64,000 nucleotides of DNA from Rubinisphaera margarita. GTDB taxonomy: Bacteria > Planctomycetota > Planctomycetia > Planctomycetales > Planctomycetaceae. Shown here in pieces: positions 1 through 10,790 of this stretch. Each line of letters begins with the position of its first letter. Within the stretch, counting starts at the first letter, position 1. The stretch lies in contig NZ_JAKFGB010000014.1 in assembly GCF_022267515.1 (NCBI RefSeq), positions 620,001-684,000 of the forward strand, in the 5' to 3' direction. The notes below the pieces were generated by a model, which did not search any database, was not told the origin of the DNA, and saw nothing but the letters and a program-made list of their open reading frames with translations. A program made the translations under genes and the position numbers.

Positions 1-2715
1 AGTCCGACAAAGCTGTCCAACGACTTCCAGGGGTTATCGCTCGATCAGTTTCCGGCTGTGGTTTACGTGCGACGGGAAGTGGCCGATCGCCTTCGCGTGC
101 AGACGCCGCCGAGGACTTCCGGAAACGACGTCGTTTTCCGCAGTTCGAGTTACCGACTCAGACCGGACGGACGCGGGCAGTATTCCCTGCAATGTGACTT
201 TGAGATCATCGAGAAAGCTCCGGAGCCGTTGTCGCGATTTGTCCTGCCGATCAACAACATCAGCGGCATCTCGGCCCTTCGCGCGGAGGTCAATGGGCAG
301 ATCGTCAACATGACGCCTCTGCCGGAGAACAAAGGGCTGGAAATCCCCCTTTCGGGGATCGACCTTTCCACGCTCAATCTGACATCGCCGCCGGGCCCTG
401 GCCGGAGTTTCGGGCGACAGTCGGCACCATTTCGGCGCTATGTGGTCAGAGTCGATGTTCTTCCTCAGCAGTCGAATGTGCTGGACGCCACGCAACTTTT
501 GATGAATGTCCCCGCTGCGGCCCGATCCCAATTGATTGTGCCGGCAGAGCTGGCCCCGCTGGTCAGTGTGGATAACGGATGGACCAGCTCGGGATCGTCG
601 CGGTTTCCTTCCGAAGAAACCCCCGAGTCCATCACCTGGACGCTCAGCCCATCGGATCAGCTGAGAATCAAACTCGACGAACCAGGTCTGACGCCGGGAA
701 CGGCCGAGAGATCCGGGCTGACCTTGAAAGACTCGACCGCGCTCGCGGAAGTTCAGCTCGATGTTGTCGAATACACCTGGCAACTGCATTTCGATATCCG
801 CACCGCCGGCCGGCACGAGATTGAACTCCTCCTGCCGCGAGAACTGATTGTTCAGAACATCGTCGGAGCGGAATTACTCGGGATCAGTCTGGGAGTCGAG
901 GAGGACGATCTGCAGCGAGCACGGCTGGAGCTCACTCCTTCCGCCGTCGGTTCAGCCGTTGTCGTTGTGCAGTTTGTCGCGCTCCCGGAATCGAGCAATG
1001 GCGACTACCTGCTGACATTGCCGCGTCTGCTGCCTGCGGATTCTTCCCGCACCACGCTGCTGGCGATTCAGACAACCGTCCCCGGCTACCGCGTGGCAGC
1101 GGAGATCAATGGAAGCTCCGCGAGCCGACTGACGGCGGAATCGTTCCAGGCAGTCTGGCGGGAGCCCGCCGTGCTCACACCGAACGTTCAATGCTTCCGC
1201 TTGACGGAGCCCCAACAGGTTCGTCTGGATCTGGATCGGATCCCCTCGGCTCTGTCGATTGATGCCGAACACACCGTGTCTGTCGAGCAAAAAGATGTGC
1301 GGCTCGACTCAACTTATACGGGTCGCTCCACTGGAGCGCCCCTGTGGCAGCTTGATCTGACGAACGACCTGGGCTGGGTGCCCACAGTCGTTACGGTTCG
1401 GGAAGGGACGCAGGTCATTACGACTCGCGTCCTGCGAGAAGGCCGACGTGTCCGAGTCTGCCTGGAACAGGAAGTGTCTGAACCTTTCCAGCTTTCGATT
1501 TCGTGGCAGAAACAGAGAAGCGTGCGAGCCACGAGGATTGACGTGACGCCTCCACGCGTGCTCAACACGACGTCCCAAACGGAGTCGGTTCGAGTTGTCA
1601 ACGCGATTTCTCGCTATCAATGGGAGTTGATTTCTCCGCAGGTGTCCCAGGATGCACTGCCACAGCCGGCTCGGTCCGAGTCGAAAGCCGAGCAGCCGGA
1701 AAAGGCTCTGCCGGAATACACACTTCGTCGGACGATCATGGAGGAAGCCACGCCGACACCCCGTGAAGGTGAGTCTCAAACAGGCACCACTCCTTTTGGC
1801 GATTCTACGGGATCGGGAGACGCTAACGACGCCGACCAGACCGCCGCGACGATCGATCGCTCAATGCCGCTGACTCTTCTGGTCGATCACACGTTGTCGC
1901 TGCGAAATGACCAGATTCTGGGAGAGACGCTGATCGTGCGCCCCGCCGACGGCGAACAACAGAAGAACGAGCCGACGATCTTCCAGGTCGAACTTCCGGC
2001 TGGAGCGGAATGGATCGATCATCGGTCGAGTGACAATCTCTTCATCGATGACTCCATAGCGAACGTCGTCTCAGTTACCGATTCGGCGTCACTCGACGAA
2101 GTCACCTACGTGATCCTTCATTGGCGCAGTCCTCTTCAGTCCCGTTTCCTGGTTGACCAACGATTGGCTCTACCGCGCATTCCAGCCGCGACGCGAACGC
2201 AGTGGCGAGTCCTGCATCGAAGCAACTCGGTCGGCTCGGACAGAACGGCCGTCGCAGCCTGGGCGTCGTATCTTTCGGCCCTTCAGGCCATCGGACGCGA
2301 TGCCGCCGCCGACCCGGCTACGAATCGCAACGCCAGTTTCGATGCCTCGGCCTTTCGCAATGAGAATCCTTCCCTGAACGAAGCCGCCCGAAGCGTTGAA
2401 CAGCTCATGGCGGAATCCGAGACCGCTGTCGCGCGAGGATGGGAGCGGATCCGGGAGCAGTCGTGGCTGTCGCTTTCTTCGCACGACTATGCGAGCGTGA
2501 TCGGTGAGGGAACAACTCTCGGCCCCGAGTCCGAAATCCGCCAGCAGCATCGCGAGAAGATCCCGCGCTGGGGACTCATCGTTCTGTCGCTGACATGGGG
2601 AGCCGGACTCCTCGGCTACTATGCACGAGAGAAGCCGCTGTTCAAACGACGGCATCTGCTCGTGCTGAGCCTGATGATGATTGGTTTGCTACTGGTCCTG
2701 CTTACCTCGGCCTAA
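1..2715 (+). CDS. Large membrane-anchored protein, N-terminus outside window
   Basis: The frame is open from base 1, so the gene starts upstream of the window; an internal GTG at 58 is unlikely to be the true start. About 900 residues are visible. Most look like extracytoplasmic beta-rich sequence. A low-complexity Thr/Ser/Asp/Gly linker lies near positions 1750-1850. Two hydrophobic segments close the protein (around WGLIVLSLTWGAGLLGYY and HLLVLSLMMIGLLLVLL), so the C-terminus is membrane-anchored with a short basic loop between the segments. I do not recognise a family and assign no function. The stop codon lies inside a dispersed repeat shared with two other sites in the window. Confidence 0.8.
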   Translation, partial: SPTKLSNDFQGLSLDQFPAVVYVRREVADRLRVQTPPRTSGNDVVFRSSSYRLRPDGRGQYSLQCDFEIIEKAPEPLSRFVLPINNISGISALRAEVNGQIVNMTPLPENKGLEIPLSGIDLSTLNLTSPPGPGRSFGRQSAPFRRYVVRVDVLPQQSNVLDATQLLMNVPAAARSQLIVPAELAPLVSVDNGWTSSGSSRFPSEETPESITWTLSPSDQLRIKLDEPGLTPGTAERSGLTLKDSTALAEVQLDVVEYTWQLHFDIRTAGRHEIELLLPRELIVQNIVGAELLGISLGVEEDDLQRARLELTPSAVGSAVVVVQFVALPESSNGDYLLTLPRLLPADSSRTTLLAIQTTVPGYRVAAEINGSSASRLTAESFQAVWREPAVLTPNVQCFRLTEPQQVRLDLDRIPSALSIDAEHTVSVEQKDVRLDSTYTGRSTGAPLWQLDLTNDLGWVPTVVTVREGTQVITTRVLREGRRVRVCLEQEVSEPFQLSISWQKQRSVRATRIDVTPPRVLNTTSQTESVRVVNAISRYQWELISPQVSQDALPQPARSESKAEQPEKALPEYTLRRTIMEEATPTPREGESQTGTTPFGDSTGSGDANDADQTAATIDRSMPLTLLVDHTLSLRNDQILGETLIVRPADGEQQKNEPTIFQVELPAGAEWIDHRSSDNLFIDDSIANVVSVTDSASLDEVTYVILHWRSPLQSRFLVDQRLALPRIPAATRTQWRVLHRSNSVGSDRTAVAAWASYLSALQAIGRDAAADPATNRNASFDASAFRNENPSLNEAARSVEQLMAESETAVARGWERIREQSWLSLSSHDYASVIGEGTTLGPESEIRQQHREKIPRWGLIVLSLTWGAGLLGYYAREKPLFKRRHLLVLSLMMIGLLLVLLTSA

Positions 2716-2742
2716 AGCATTTTCATGCTTCTCCTGCAGTCG
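2712..2742 (-). repeat. Dispersed intergenic repeat, copy A
   Basis: Read on the minus strand, this block starts with cgactgcaggagaagc and continues into tgaaaatgctttag. It matches copies at 31053-31098 and 52409-52451. It overlaps the TAA stop of the upstream plus-strand gene. The A/T-rich first half seen in the other copies (gcaaaatcaaaattcg) is not preserved here. Confidence 0.6.
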
Positions 2743-2827
2743 CATGGACGCCAATCCCCTGAGGTACTGACTTTGCTGTAGATAGGCGCTCAAGCTCTTG
2801 GATCGCATCTCATTATCGGCGGTCCAC

Positions 2828-3631
2828 TCACGCCAGGGTAAAGTACATCGTCACTAGCGAAACGATTACACAGTAGACGGCAAAATACCGCAGACGATTG
2901 CGTCGCACGATTTTGAGCAGCATTTCGAGAGCGCCGATTCCGACGACAAACGAGACAGCCGCTCCAATCAGCAGGTAGACGTTGAGCCCCAGTCCTGCTT
3001 CGCTTTCCAGCATTTCTTTAGCATGCAGCAATGTCGCCCCGGCAATCGCCGGAATGGCGATCAGAAATGAAAAACGGGCAGCGTCTTCTCGGGAGATGCC
3101 GACCATCACGCCGCCGGCAATTGTCGATCCTGACCGAGAGATCCCCGGAACGATGGCGACCGCCTGAAAGCATCCGACCAGCAGAGCCTGCCACCACGTC
3201 GGTGTCTTGGGTTCGGGATTTTCAGCGATCGGGTCCTTGCTGCCGAGCCAGTCGCTCAGCGAAAGAAAGGTCGCGGTTACGAGGAGCCCCACTGCGGCGA
3301 CTGCAGGTGTCGAGAACGCCATCTCCAGATGATCTTTCAGCGTGAACCCGACGACCACGATGGGGATGGTGGCCAGAATCACCGACAGGATCAGCGGGAA
3401 GTCCCGGATGTAGTTCCGCAGGTCGCGGCGGTAGACCACGAGAATGGAACCGAGCGTGCCGAGGTGCAGAGCGATGTTCATCGCCAGATCGTCCGTCGAT
3501 GTCGCCGACGAGGAGTCAGGAAGTAAAGCGTTGACGATCACCAGGTGGCCGGACGAACTGATCGGCAGGAATTCGGCGATCCCCTGCACGATTCCGAGCA
3601 GGATCACCTGAAAGAGCTGTTCCACATCCAT
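2828..3631 (-). CDS. uppP: Undecaprenyl-diphosphatase UppP (BacA family)
   Basis: A 267-residue polytopic membrane protein. It dephosphorylates undecaprenyl pyrophosphate to recycle the lipid carrier used for peptidoglycan and surface polysaccharide. The two family signatures are present: QGIAEFLPISSSGHLV near residues 16-31 (glutamate-rich segment) and PGISRSGST around residue 165. Length matches the family. A GGAGAAG ribosome-binding site lies just upstream of the ATG at 3631. It is convergent with the preceding gene. In a planctomycete it supports an active lipid II cycle, in line with murA at 43 kb. Confidence 0.95.
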   Translation of the reverse strand: MDVEQLFQVILLGIVQGIAEFLPISSSGHLVIVNALLPDSSSATSTDDLAMNIALHLGTLGSILVVYRRDLRNYIRDFPLILSVILATIPIVVVGFTLKDHLEMAFSTPAVAAVGLLVTATFLSLSDWLGSKDPIAENPEPKTPTWWQALLVGCFQAVAIVPGISRSGSTIAGGVMVGISREDAARFSFLIAIPAIAGATLLHAKEMLESEAGLGLNVYLLIGAAVSFVVGIGALEMLLKIVRRNRLRYFAVYCVIVSLVTMYFTLA

Positions 3632-3791
3632 GTGTTCTTCTCCGTAGAGTCGGTCGCGGCGTTCCTCGCAGCGAGTCTGACTGAAGCCGTCTAGAGCGGA
3701 TCGCTCTCCCGTTTGTCCGCGTCTGAGCGATTCGTCGCCGGAAACGCCGCCTGATCCCGGACGGGACTGTTATACCGTTAAAAAAACTACT

Positions 3792-5756
3792 CTAAAAGAG
3801 GCTGAGAGTTTCCAGCCAGCGGCCGAGTGCATCGAAATCATCAGCGGTCAATTCTTCGCCCGCTTCCATCGTCACGAAAGGAAGCCCGCGATTCTGCATG
3901 ATGGCTTGCAGCTTCTGCAGCGTTTCCGCGTCGAGAACGTCTTTCCTGGGCAGCAACAGAGAGAACCGTTTGCCTGGCTCGTTGAACGGGATTTCAGTTC
4001 GGCTGGGCACGGTCGACGAGGCCAGTCCATGCAACCGGTCCCGATGATCCCAGGCGAACTGCCAGAGGAACGTCGGCTCAGCACCCGTAACAAACATCGC
4101 CGTCATTCCGGCGGCGATCTGGTATTCGTCTTCGACTTCATCCAGACACGTCTCCAGTGATAACGCATCATCGTCCGACCAGACTGCTCCGTCGACTGAG
4201 CGGGGCCGCAGCAGAATCAGCCCACGCGTCCGACAGATCCGCTTCCATTCGACCATCTCCTTCCCCGGCAGCGTCTCGCCTTTGCTCGACATCCACATCA
4301 CAAGCCCGTACTGCCTGCCCGGCCGGTAGTCCTCAGGAACGTACAGGTCGTACTGCAGGTTCACACTGGCCACTTTCCGTTCCAGATCCCCCGTTTCGGG
4401 AGGATTGGCGAGGTTCTGCGGTGCTTCCGCCGTAAATGGGAGCGGAATTTCCGCCGGGATCGTGGCCAGAGGATTGCCGAGAGTTGCAGTCAACTCGAGT
4501 TGGTTTCCGTCGCGAGTGATCGTCAGGGGGATCTCCTCCCCAGCCGTGCGGACAGAAAGCAGCCGCGCCAGATCGGCGGCATCTGCGATGTCCTGTCCGT
4601 CGACGCTGATGATCCGGTCCTTTGCTTTCAATCCCGCCTGAGCAGCTGGTGTGTCAGCCAGAATATGCCGCACGGTGACGCCCGGGTCCGTGGAAATCGC
4701 CCGCTGTGGCAGCAATCCGAGTAGACCGTGCTGAAACGCTTCGAGTTCGGCTGCCAGTTCCAGCGAGACTTTCTGTTCTTCCTCGGCCCGTTTGATCGTC
4801 AGTGAGAGCGTATCGCCCGCGTACATCCGTCCGACAACCTGCCGCAATTGCGCGACTGTTTCGACCGGCTTCCCGGCTGCGGCAACGACCGTGTCTTTGG
4901 CTTCAATTCCAGCTTCTGACGCGGGAGAGTTGGGGCGGACTTCCTGGACGACCAGGTCGGTCATGAACGACGGCGTGGAAGCGAAGCTGATGCCGATCAG
5001 TCCGGGCCGCAGATCGTCCCCAGATTTCAGTCGATCCAGCGAGGCGTAGATGTCATGCATTGGCACCGCGAAGCCGATTCCGGAGTCGTACCAGTTCACG
5101 CCCCCGGTGCTGTGCGAACCGTCCTGAGAGAGTGGGGTGAGAACCCCGAATACCTGACCACGCAGATTGACGAGCGGGCCTCCGTAGTTCGCAGGAGAAA
5201 CTTTCGCATCGGTCTGCAGCGCCTTGCCTTCCATCCGCCCAAGGGCACTGATGAGTCCCAGCGAGATGTTCGCCTGCACTTGATCGTACGTCCGGCCCAG
5301 CGCGAGCGCCCATTGTCCGACCTTGATTTCCTCTTCCGGAATCGCCTCGCCCGGGATCAGTCCGCTGGCCTCGACTTTAAGCAACGTGAGGTTCTTTAGA
5401 CGATCGTGAGCAATGACCTGAGCGGGCAGCCGCTGATTCGTTTCAGCCAGTGTCGCCAGTACGGTCGCCGGATTCGCGGAGAAATTGAACGAACTGGTGA
5501 TGATATAACCGTCTTCGGAAACGACCACACCTGTGGTTGGCCCGGTGCCGGTCAGCATTTCATCGACGACATCGGCTCCGCCGACGGTTTCAATGCGAAC
5601 CAGCGACGGGCTGGCGGCGACAACCGCCTGCTTGATGACGCGTTCGGCATCGTTCCCGGGAAAGGGAGCCGCCAGCATCTCCCCGGCGAGGGCGAACATC
5701 CCGATCAGGAGCGGGAAAATCAGCCGGCTTCGGCGGATCGCGGGCGAATTCAGCAT
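3792..5756 (-). CDS. HtrA-like two-PDZ protein with no catalytic triad, plus C-terminal hydrolase-like domain
   Basis: 654 residues. The ATG at 5756 was chosen because GGAAGG sits 7 bases upstream and a signal peptide follows (MLNSPAIRRSRLIFPLLIGM). Residues about 40-215 follow the trypsin fold of DegP/HtrA, but the catalytic positions are changed: Phe90 replaces His in GYIITSSF, Asn122 replaces Asp in KNLTLLKV, and Tyr191 replaces Ser in NYGGPLVN. Two PDZ domains follow (about 215-310 and 320-410). The C-terminal 200 residues resemble an alpha/beta-hydrolase of the esterase/depolymerase type, but the nucleophile elbow reads VTGAEPTF instead of GxSxG. By sequence both enzymatic domains look inactive, so a chaperone, scaffold or sensor role outside the cytoplasm is my inference. 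Confidence 0.85.
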   Translation of the reverse strand: MLNSPAIRRSRLIFPLLIGMFALAGEMLAAPFPGNDAERVIKQAVVAASPSLVRIETVGGADVVDEMLTGTGPTTGVVVSEDGYIITSSFNFSANPATVLATLAETNQRLPAQVIAHDRLKNLTLLKVEASGLIPGEAIPEEEIKVGQWALALGRTYDQVQANISLGLISALGRMEGKALQTDAKVSPANYGGPLVNLRGQVFGVLTPLSQDGSHSTGGVNWYDSGIGFAVPMHDIYASLDRLKSGDDLRPGLIGISFASTPSFMTDLVVQEVRPNSPASEAGIEAKDTVVAAAGKPVETVAQLRQVVGRMYAGDTLSLTIKRAEEEQKVSLELAAELEAFQHGLLGLLPQRAISTDPGVTVRHILADTPAAQAGLKAKDRIISVDGQDIADAADLARLLSVRTAGEEIPLTITRDGNQLELTATLGNPLATIPAEIPLPFTAEAPQNLANPPETGDLERKVASVNLQYDLYVPEDYRPGRQYGLVMWMSSKGETLPGKEMVEWKRICRTRGLILLRPRSVDGAVWSDDDALSLETCLDEVEDEYQIAAGMTAMFVTGAEPTFLWQFAWDHRDRLHGLASSTVPSRTEIPFNEPGKRFSLLLPRKDVLDAETLQKLQAIMQNRGLPFVTMEAGEELTADDFDALGRWLETLSLF

Positions 5757-6121
5757 GACACAGTGCCTTCCGTGGGAAAGTCCGGGCCGAGAGAAGAAGG
5801 AAAAGAATCCTTCCGCTTCAATCGGCGGAAGTCTCGGAGTTCTCAGAGGATAGTGTCTGTCACTCGCCCCCGGGAAGTCAAGTTCGGCCCGTCGCGGCCC
5901 CGGTTTGTCGAGGACCGGCTCAAATCGAGACGGGAAGGACAGTTGCGACGTCACCGCAGAGGGACTCAGGGTTCCCGACGGGAAAGCCGGCCCGTATAAT
6001 CTGCTGATCGCTGCGTTCCCGTCGCGGTCTTCCCGCTACGGGGCTGCAGCGGACCGACCGCCTGCCGCTTCATTCTTCACAGGATACGCTGTCCCCTTTC
6101 ATTGCAGGAGACCCACTGACA
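5757..6121. other. Divergent intergenic region
   Basis: 365 bases between the HtrA-like gene (leftward) and the retropepsin-like protease gene (rightward). It should hold promoters for both. The only element I can point to is a perfect TATAAT at 5995-6000 facing the rightward gene. No convincing coding sequence is present. Confidence 0.6.
5972..6000 (+). promoter_or_regulatory. Candidate promoter for the retropepsin-like protease
   Basis: Consensus -10 hexamer TATAAT at 5995-6000, with a poor -35 candidate (TTCCCG, 5972-5977) at 17-base spacing. The ATG follows about 120 bases downstream. The call rests on the -10 alone. Confidence 0.3.
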
Positions 6122-6643
6122 ATGACAGAATCGATCGAACCATCGACGATCGGCTGGAGAGAGTGCGTCGATCTCCCGGACTGGGGAATCGAAGGGATTG
6201 AAGCGAAGTCGGATACCGGAGCCCGTTCCTCGGCCATTGATGTCAAGAATCTCCGCTTCGAAGGCGATGATACGGTGACCTTCGAAGTTGCCCTGTCCCG
6301 CACCGATCGCAGTCGCACTCGACCGGTCCACGCGAAGGTGAAACGGCGAACGGTCGTCAAATCGAGCAACGGCCATGTCAGCGATCGCATCGTGGTCGAA
6401 ACAACGCTTCAGGTCGGGCGTGTGGTTAAGACAATCGATGTCAGTCTCGTCTGTCGCAAACGCATGCAATGCCGCATGCTCATCGGACGAACCGCGCTGC
6501 AGGAACATTTCGTGGTCGATTCCAGCAAGACTTATCTGCTGACCGAATCCAAATCGAAGCCACGTCGCAAGAAGAGCAAAACGAAGCGGAAGAAGATCAA
6601 ACGCGATGTCGACCGCTCGGAAGACGCCGCCGCGGCGAACTGA
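6122..6643 (+). CDS. RimB/RloA-type ATP-dependent zinc protease family protein (retropepsin-like)
   Basis: 173 residues of the Zn_protease/DUF785 family. Members have an aspartic-protease-like fold and often occur with ATP-grasp RimK-type ligases, although none is present here. The key motif KSDTGARSSAI (residues about 30-40) carries the DTG active-site signature, and MLIGRTAL (around residue 119) is the second conserved segment. A GCAGGAG ribosome-binding site precedes the ATG. The last 30 residues are extremely basic (PRRKKSKTKRKKIKRD), which is not part of the core family and suggests nucleic-acid or ribosome contact. The gene converges on the oxidase operon with only 13 bases between stop codons. 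Confidence 0.82.
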   Translation: MTESIEPSTIGWRECVDLPDWGIEGIEAKSDTGARSSAIDVKNLRFEGDDTVTFEVALSRTDRSRTRPVHAKVKRRTVVKSSNGHVSDRIVVETTLQVGRVVKTIDVSLVCRKRMQCRMLIGRTALQEHFVVDSSKTYLLTESKSKPRRKKSKTKRKKIKRDVDRSEDAAAAN

Positions 6644-6656
6644 GAGCCGGCTTGCT

Positions 6657-7229
6657 TCAAACTCGTCCGGTCAGCAGGAACAGCCCAAGCATCAGCAGCC
6701 AGATCACGTCCAGAAACCGCCAGTAGACCGCGGCGAGACGCACCCCGTTGTTGAATTCGTGATCGTACCGGCCGCGATAACCCTGCACCGTCACGTAGAA
6801 CAGTGCGCACAGCCCGGCGATGAAATGCGCCACGTGGAGGAAGACCATCAGAAAGATCGCGGCGGCTGATCGCACGCCCCCCTGCTGTTGCCAGTGCTGT
6901 TCGAGCAGGTCTCCCATGCCCCAGGCCTGCAGCAGACAGAATACGCAAGCCAGCACGAGGGAGCTCGTGAGATAAATCCGAAAGGCCTGCTGCCGCTCGC
7001 GACGAATCGCCCGGTAGGCGCGGAAAAGCAGATGGCTTCCCGTGAGGAGCAGGACCGTATTGACCAGCAGCAGCGGCGGCAGGTCAAACTGGAGCGGCGG
7101 TTCGTCGGTCACAATGTACCGCGTCAGGTAGGCGATGAACGCGGCGACAAAGAAAATCGTGATCGACCCAATCAAGCCATAAACAAGATAGGTCGTCTTT
7201 GCAAATTCGGGATAAACCCGAGTTCTCAT
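6657..7229 (-). CDS. Second heme-copper oxidase subunit III-like protein
   Basis: 190 residues with five predicted membrane helices, ending VYWRFLDVIWLLMLGLFLL, which matches the last helix of subunit III (YWHFVDVVW-type). It is the last gene of the respiratory operon and accompanies a separate, longer subunit III at 7696. I chose the ATG at 7229, giving MRTRVYPEF; the frame extends to a TTG at 7265 but no better ribosome-binding site is seen there. Likely role is a structural or assembly subunit of the caa3 oxidase. It could belong instead to the broader oxidase subunit III-like family with a distinct role. Confidence 0.82.
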   Translation of the reverse strand: MRTRVYPEFAKTTYLVYGLIGSITIFFVAAFIAYLTRYIVTDEPPLQFDLPPLLLVNTVLLLTGSHLLFRAYRAIRRERQQAFRIYLTSSLVLACVFCLLQAWGMGDLLEQHWQQQGGVRSAAAIFLMVFLHVAHFIAGLCALFYVTVQGYRGRYDHEFNNGVRLAAVYWRFLDVIWLLMLGLFLLTGRV

Positions 7230-7278
7230 GGCCGAAACGTCTCTCTGGTCATCACCGGACCGCAATCAGAGCCTTGTG

Positions 7279-7638
7279 TCAGCTGGCCTGTTCGGTCTGC
7301 CCGTATTCGTACTCTTCAATGCGGTGCTGGTACTGATCGGTGTCGGAAATCGCGAACCCGAGGAACAGTGCGACGAAGACCAGCGAGAACACGAACAGAA
7401 TTGCGTTCAGTGGCTTGTCGTAAATCATGTGCATGAAGAACAGCACGACGAGCGCGCCTTTCACCGTGGCGATGGACAGGGCCACGATGATATCGAATCC
7501 CGGCGGAATCAACGGGTTGCCGGCAACCACGACCGTCACGACGGTAAGCACGATCAACGCCACGAACACGCCCAGCAGAATCGCCGGCGGCATGACGTGG
7601 GAGAAACCGTGACCATGATCCTCATGATGTTCGGACAT
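7279..7638 (-). CDS. Cytochrome c oxidase subunit IV (prokaryotic)
   Basis: 119 residues with a His-rich N-terminus (MSEHHEDHGHGFSH) and three hydrophobic helices. The segment VKGALVVLFFMHMIYDK carries the conserved K...FFMH signature of caa3 subunit IV. The ATG at 7638 is preferred over an upstream TTG at 7656. It sits between the two subunit III genes in the order typical of bacterial caa3 operons. Subunit IV is a small structural protein that stabilises the CuB/heme a3 centre. Confidence 0.9.
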   Translation of the reverse strand: MSEHHEDHGHGFSHVMPPAILLGVFVALIVLTVVTVVVAGNPLIPPGFDIIVALSIATVKGALVVLFFMHMIYDKPLNAILFVFSLVFVALFLGFAISDTDQYQHRIEEYEYGQTEQAS

Positions 7639-7695
7639 TGAACGAAACTCTCTCAACAGCAGTTATGAAAGACAATACAGGAGAACGCGAACGGA

Positions 7696-8916
7696 TCAGT
7701 GTCCGATGAGGTACAGCAGCGGGAACAGGTAGATCCAGATCAGGTCGACGATGTGCCAGTACAGCCCGACGAAGTCGACCGGTCCGAAGTAATCCGGCCG
7801 GAAATGCTTCTCAACCGCCCGAACCATCAGCCACGAAATCGCGATCATCCCGCAGAGAATGTGGAAGGCGTGCAGTCCGGTCATGAAGTAATAGATGCTG
7901 AAGAAGATGTTCGCATTCCGCGGAGCATCGTGATCAGACTTGTCATCAACCGTCGGCCCAGCCGAGGTCATGTCTCCGAGAACGGGGTCCATGGCTTCGC
8001 CGGCGATCGTTTCCTGCTTCGACTCGGCGATCGCGGCGGCGGTGTCAATCTCTTTGGCTTCCGACTCCAGCTGATCGTGTTCGTGGCCGTGGCCCGGATC
8101 AGCGCCTTCCTTCACAGTCAGACCATGCTCGCCATGTTCTGTGCCCTCATGCTCAGCGTCGTGAGCCGCGTGGGCTTCTCCGTGATCTCCCGCGTGCTGA
8201 GCGTGGTGGATCGCGATACTGACCTGAATTCCGATGATGATCGCCACGATGGAAATGGCAAACGAGGCCGCCACTGTTAACGTCGGCCGCGATTTCACCC
8301 CGAAGCCAATGCCTGCGAGAATCACCGGGATCGCCAGTGCGAACACCCAGTACTTGGTGATCGTTCCCAGGGAGCTCATGACCCGATCTTCGAACTCGGC
8401 TTCCGGGAGTGGATCCCCCACCTTGAAGACCTGGGCGTCGGCTTTCCCAAGGTCTTCGGAAGAGGCGAACGCTCCGGCCCAGAGGAGCCGTTTGTGAGCT
8501 TTTTCCGTGTATTCGAAGGTTTTGACGCCAAGGAACAGAGCCGCACAGAACAGCGTGATCCCCAGCAGGATGACCAGACCTTTGTTCTGCCCCAACTGGG
8601 CACAACGGACACCCCAGGCCATCGTGAGACTACTGAAGATCAGCACGATCGTATTCATCCCGCCCAGGTACTTGTCGAGGTACTGCGAGGCGTAGATGAA
8701 GACTTCCGGATGATTCGCCCGGTACACGGCATAGGCACAGAAAAGTCCGCTGAAGAACAGGACTTCCGTCACCAGAAACAGCCACATCCCCAACTTGCCG
8801 GAGTCGAACTGCTGCTCGGCGTTGTCGAAGTGGTGCGCACTGAAGGGCTTATGATGCCAGTCATCGTGACCGTGATCGGTCTGGTGCTCGTCGTGAGGGT
8901 CCACGGCTGTCGCCAT
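7696..8916 (-). CDS. ctaE: Cytochrome c oxidase subunit III with large His-rich insertion
   Basis: 406 residues, about twice the usual bacterial length. The conserved parts are at the two ends: LGMWLFLVTEVLFFSGLF (about 42-59), the MNTIVLIFSSLTMAW helix, and the C-terminal FFSIYYFMTGLHAFHILCG and GLYWHIVDLIWIYLFPLL. Between them lies an insertion of about 200 residues with two extra hydrophobic helices and a His/Asp/Glu-rich stretch (HHAQHAGDHGEAHAAHDAEH). The N-terminus is also His-rich (DHGHDDWHHKPF). The start matches the family core and the neighbouring gene spacing. The insertion may bind metal or contact other subunits; that is inference. Confidence 0.92.
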   Translation of the reverse strand: MATAVDPHDEHQTDHGHDDWHHKPFSAHHFDNAEQQFDSGKLGMWLFLVTEVLFFSGLFCAYAVYRANHPEVFIYASQYLDKYLGGMNTIVLIFSSLTMAWGVRCAQLGQNKGLVILLGITLFCAALFLGVKTFEYTEKAHKRLLWAGAFASSEDLGKADAQVFKVGDPLPEAEFEDRVMSSLGTITKYWVFALAIPVILAGIGFGVKSRPTLTVAASFAISIVAIIIGIQVSIAIHHAQHAGDHGEAHAAHDAEHEGTEHGEHGLTVKEGADPGHGHEHDQLESEAKEIDTAAAIAESKQETIAGEAMDPVLGDMTSAGPTVDDKSDHDAPRNANIFFSIYYFMTGLHAFHILCGMIAISWLMVRAVEKHFRPDYFGPVDFVGLYWHIVDLIWIYLFPLLYLIGH

Positions 8917-9018
8917 CGGCTGACCTTTTTTCTGTCTGTCGCAAACGGGCTGACCGCGACAAGGGGCGGTCAGCTGACTCGGGAATAAACGGTTTTAAGT
9001 GATTACGCTCGTCGTCAA

Positions 9019-10722
<1,704 letters not shown>

Positions 10723-10790
10723 GCGCTTGCTCCTTGCGTACTAGAGAGTCAATAAAAATCTGATCGTTGAGAAACCCGTCCGCAGGCGAA

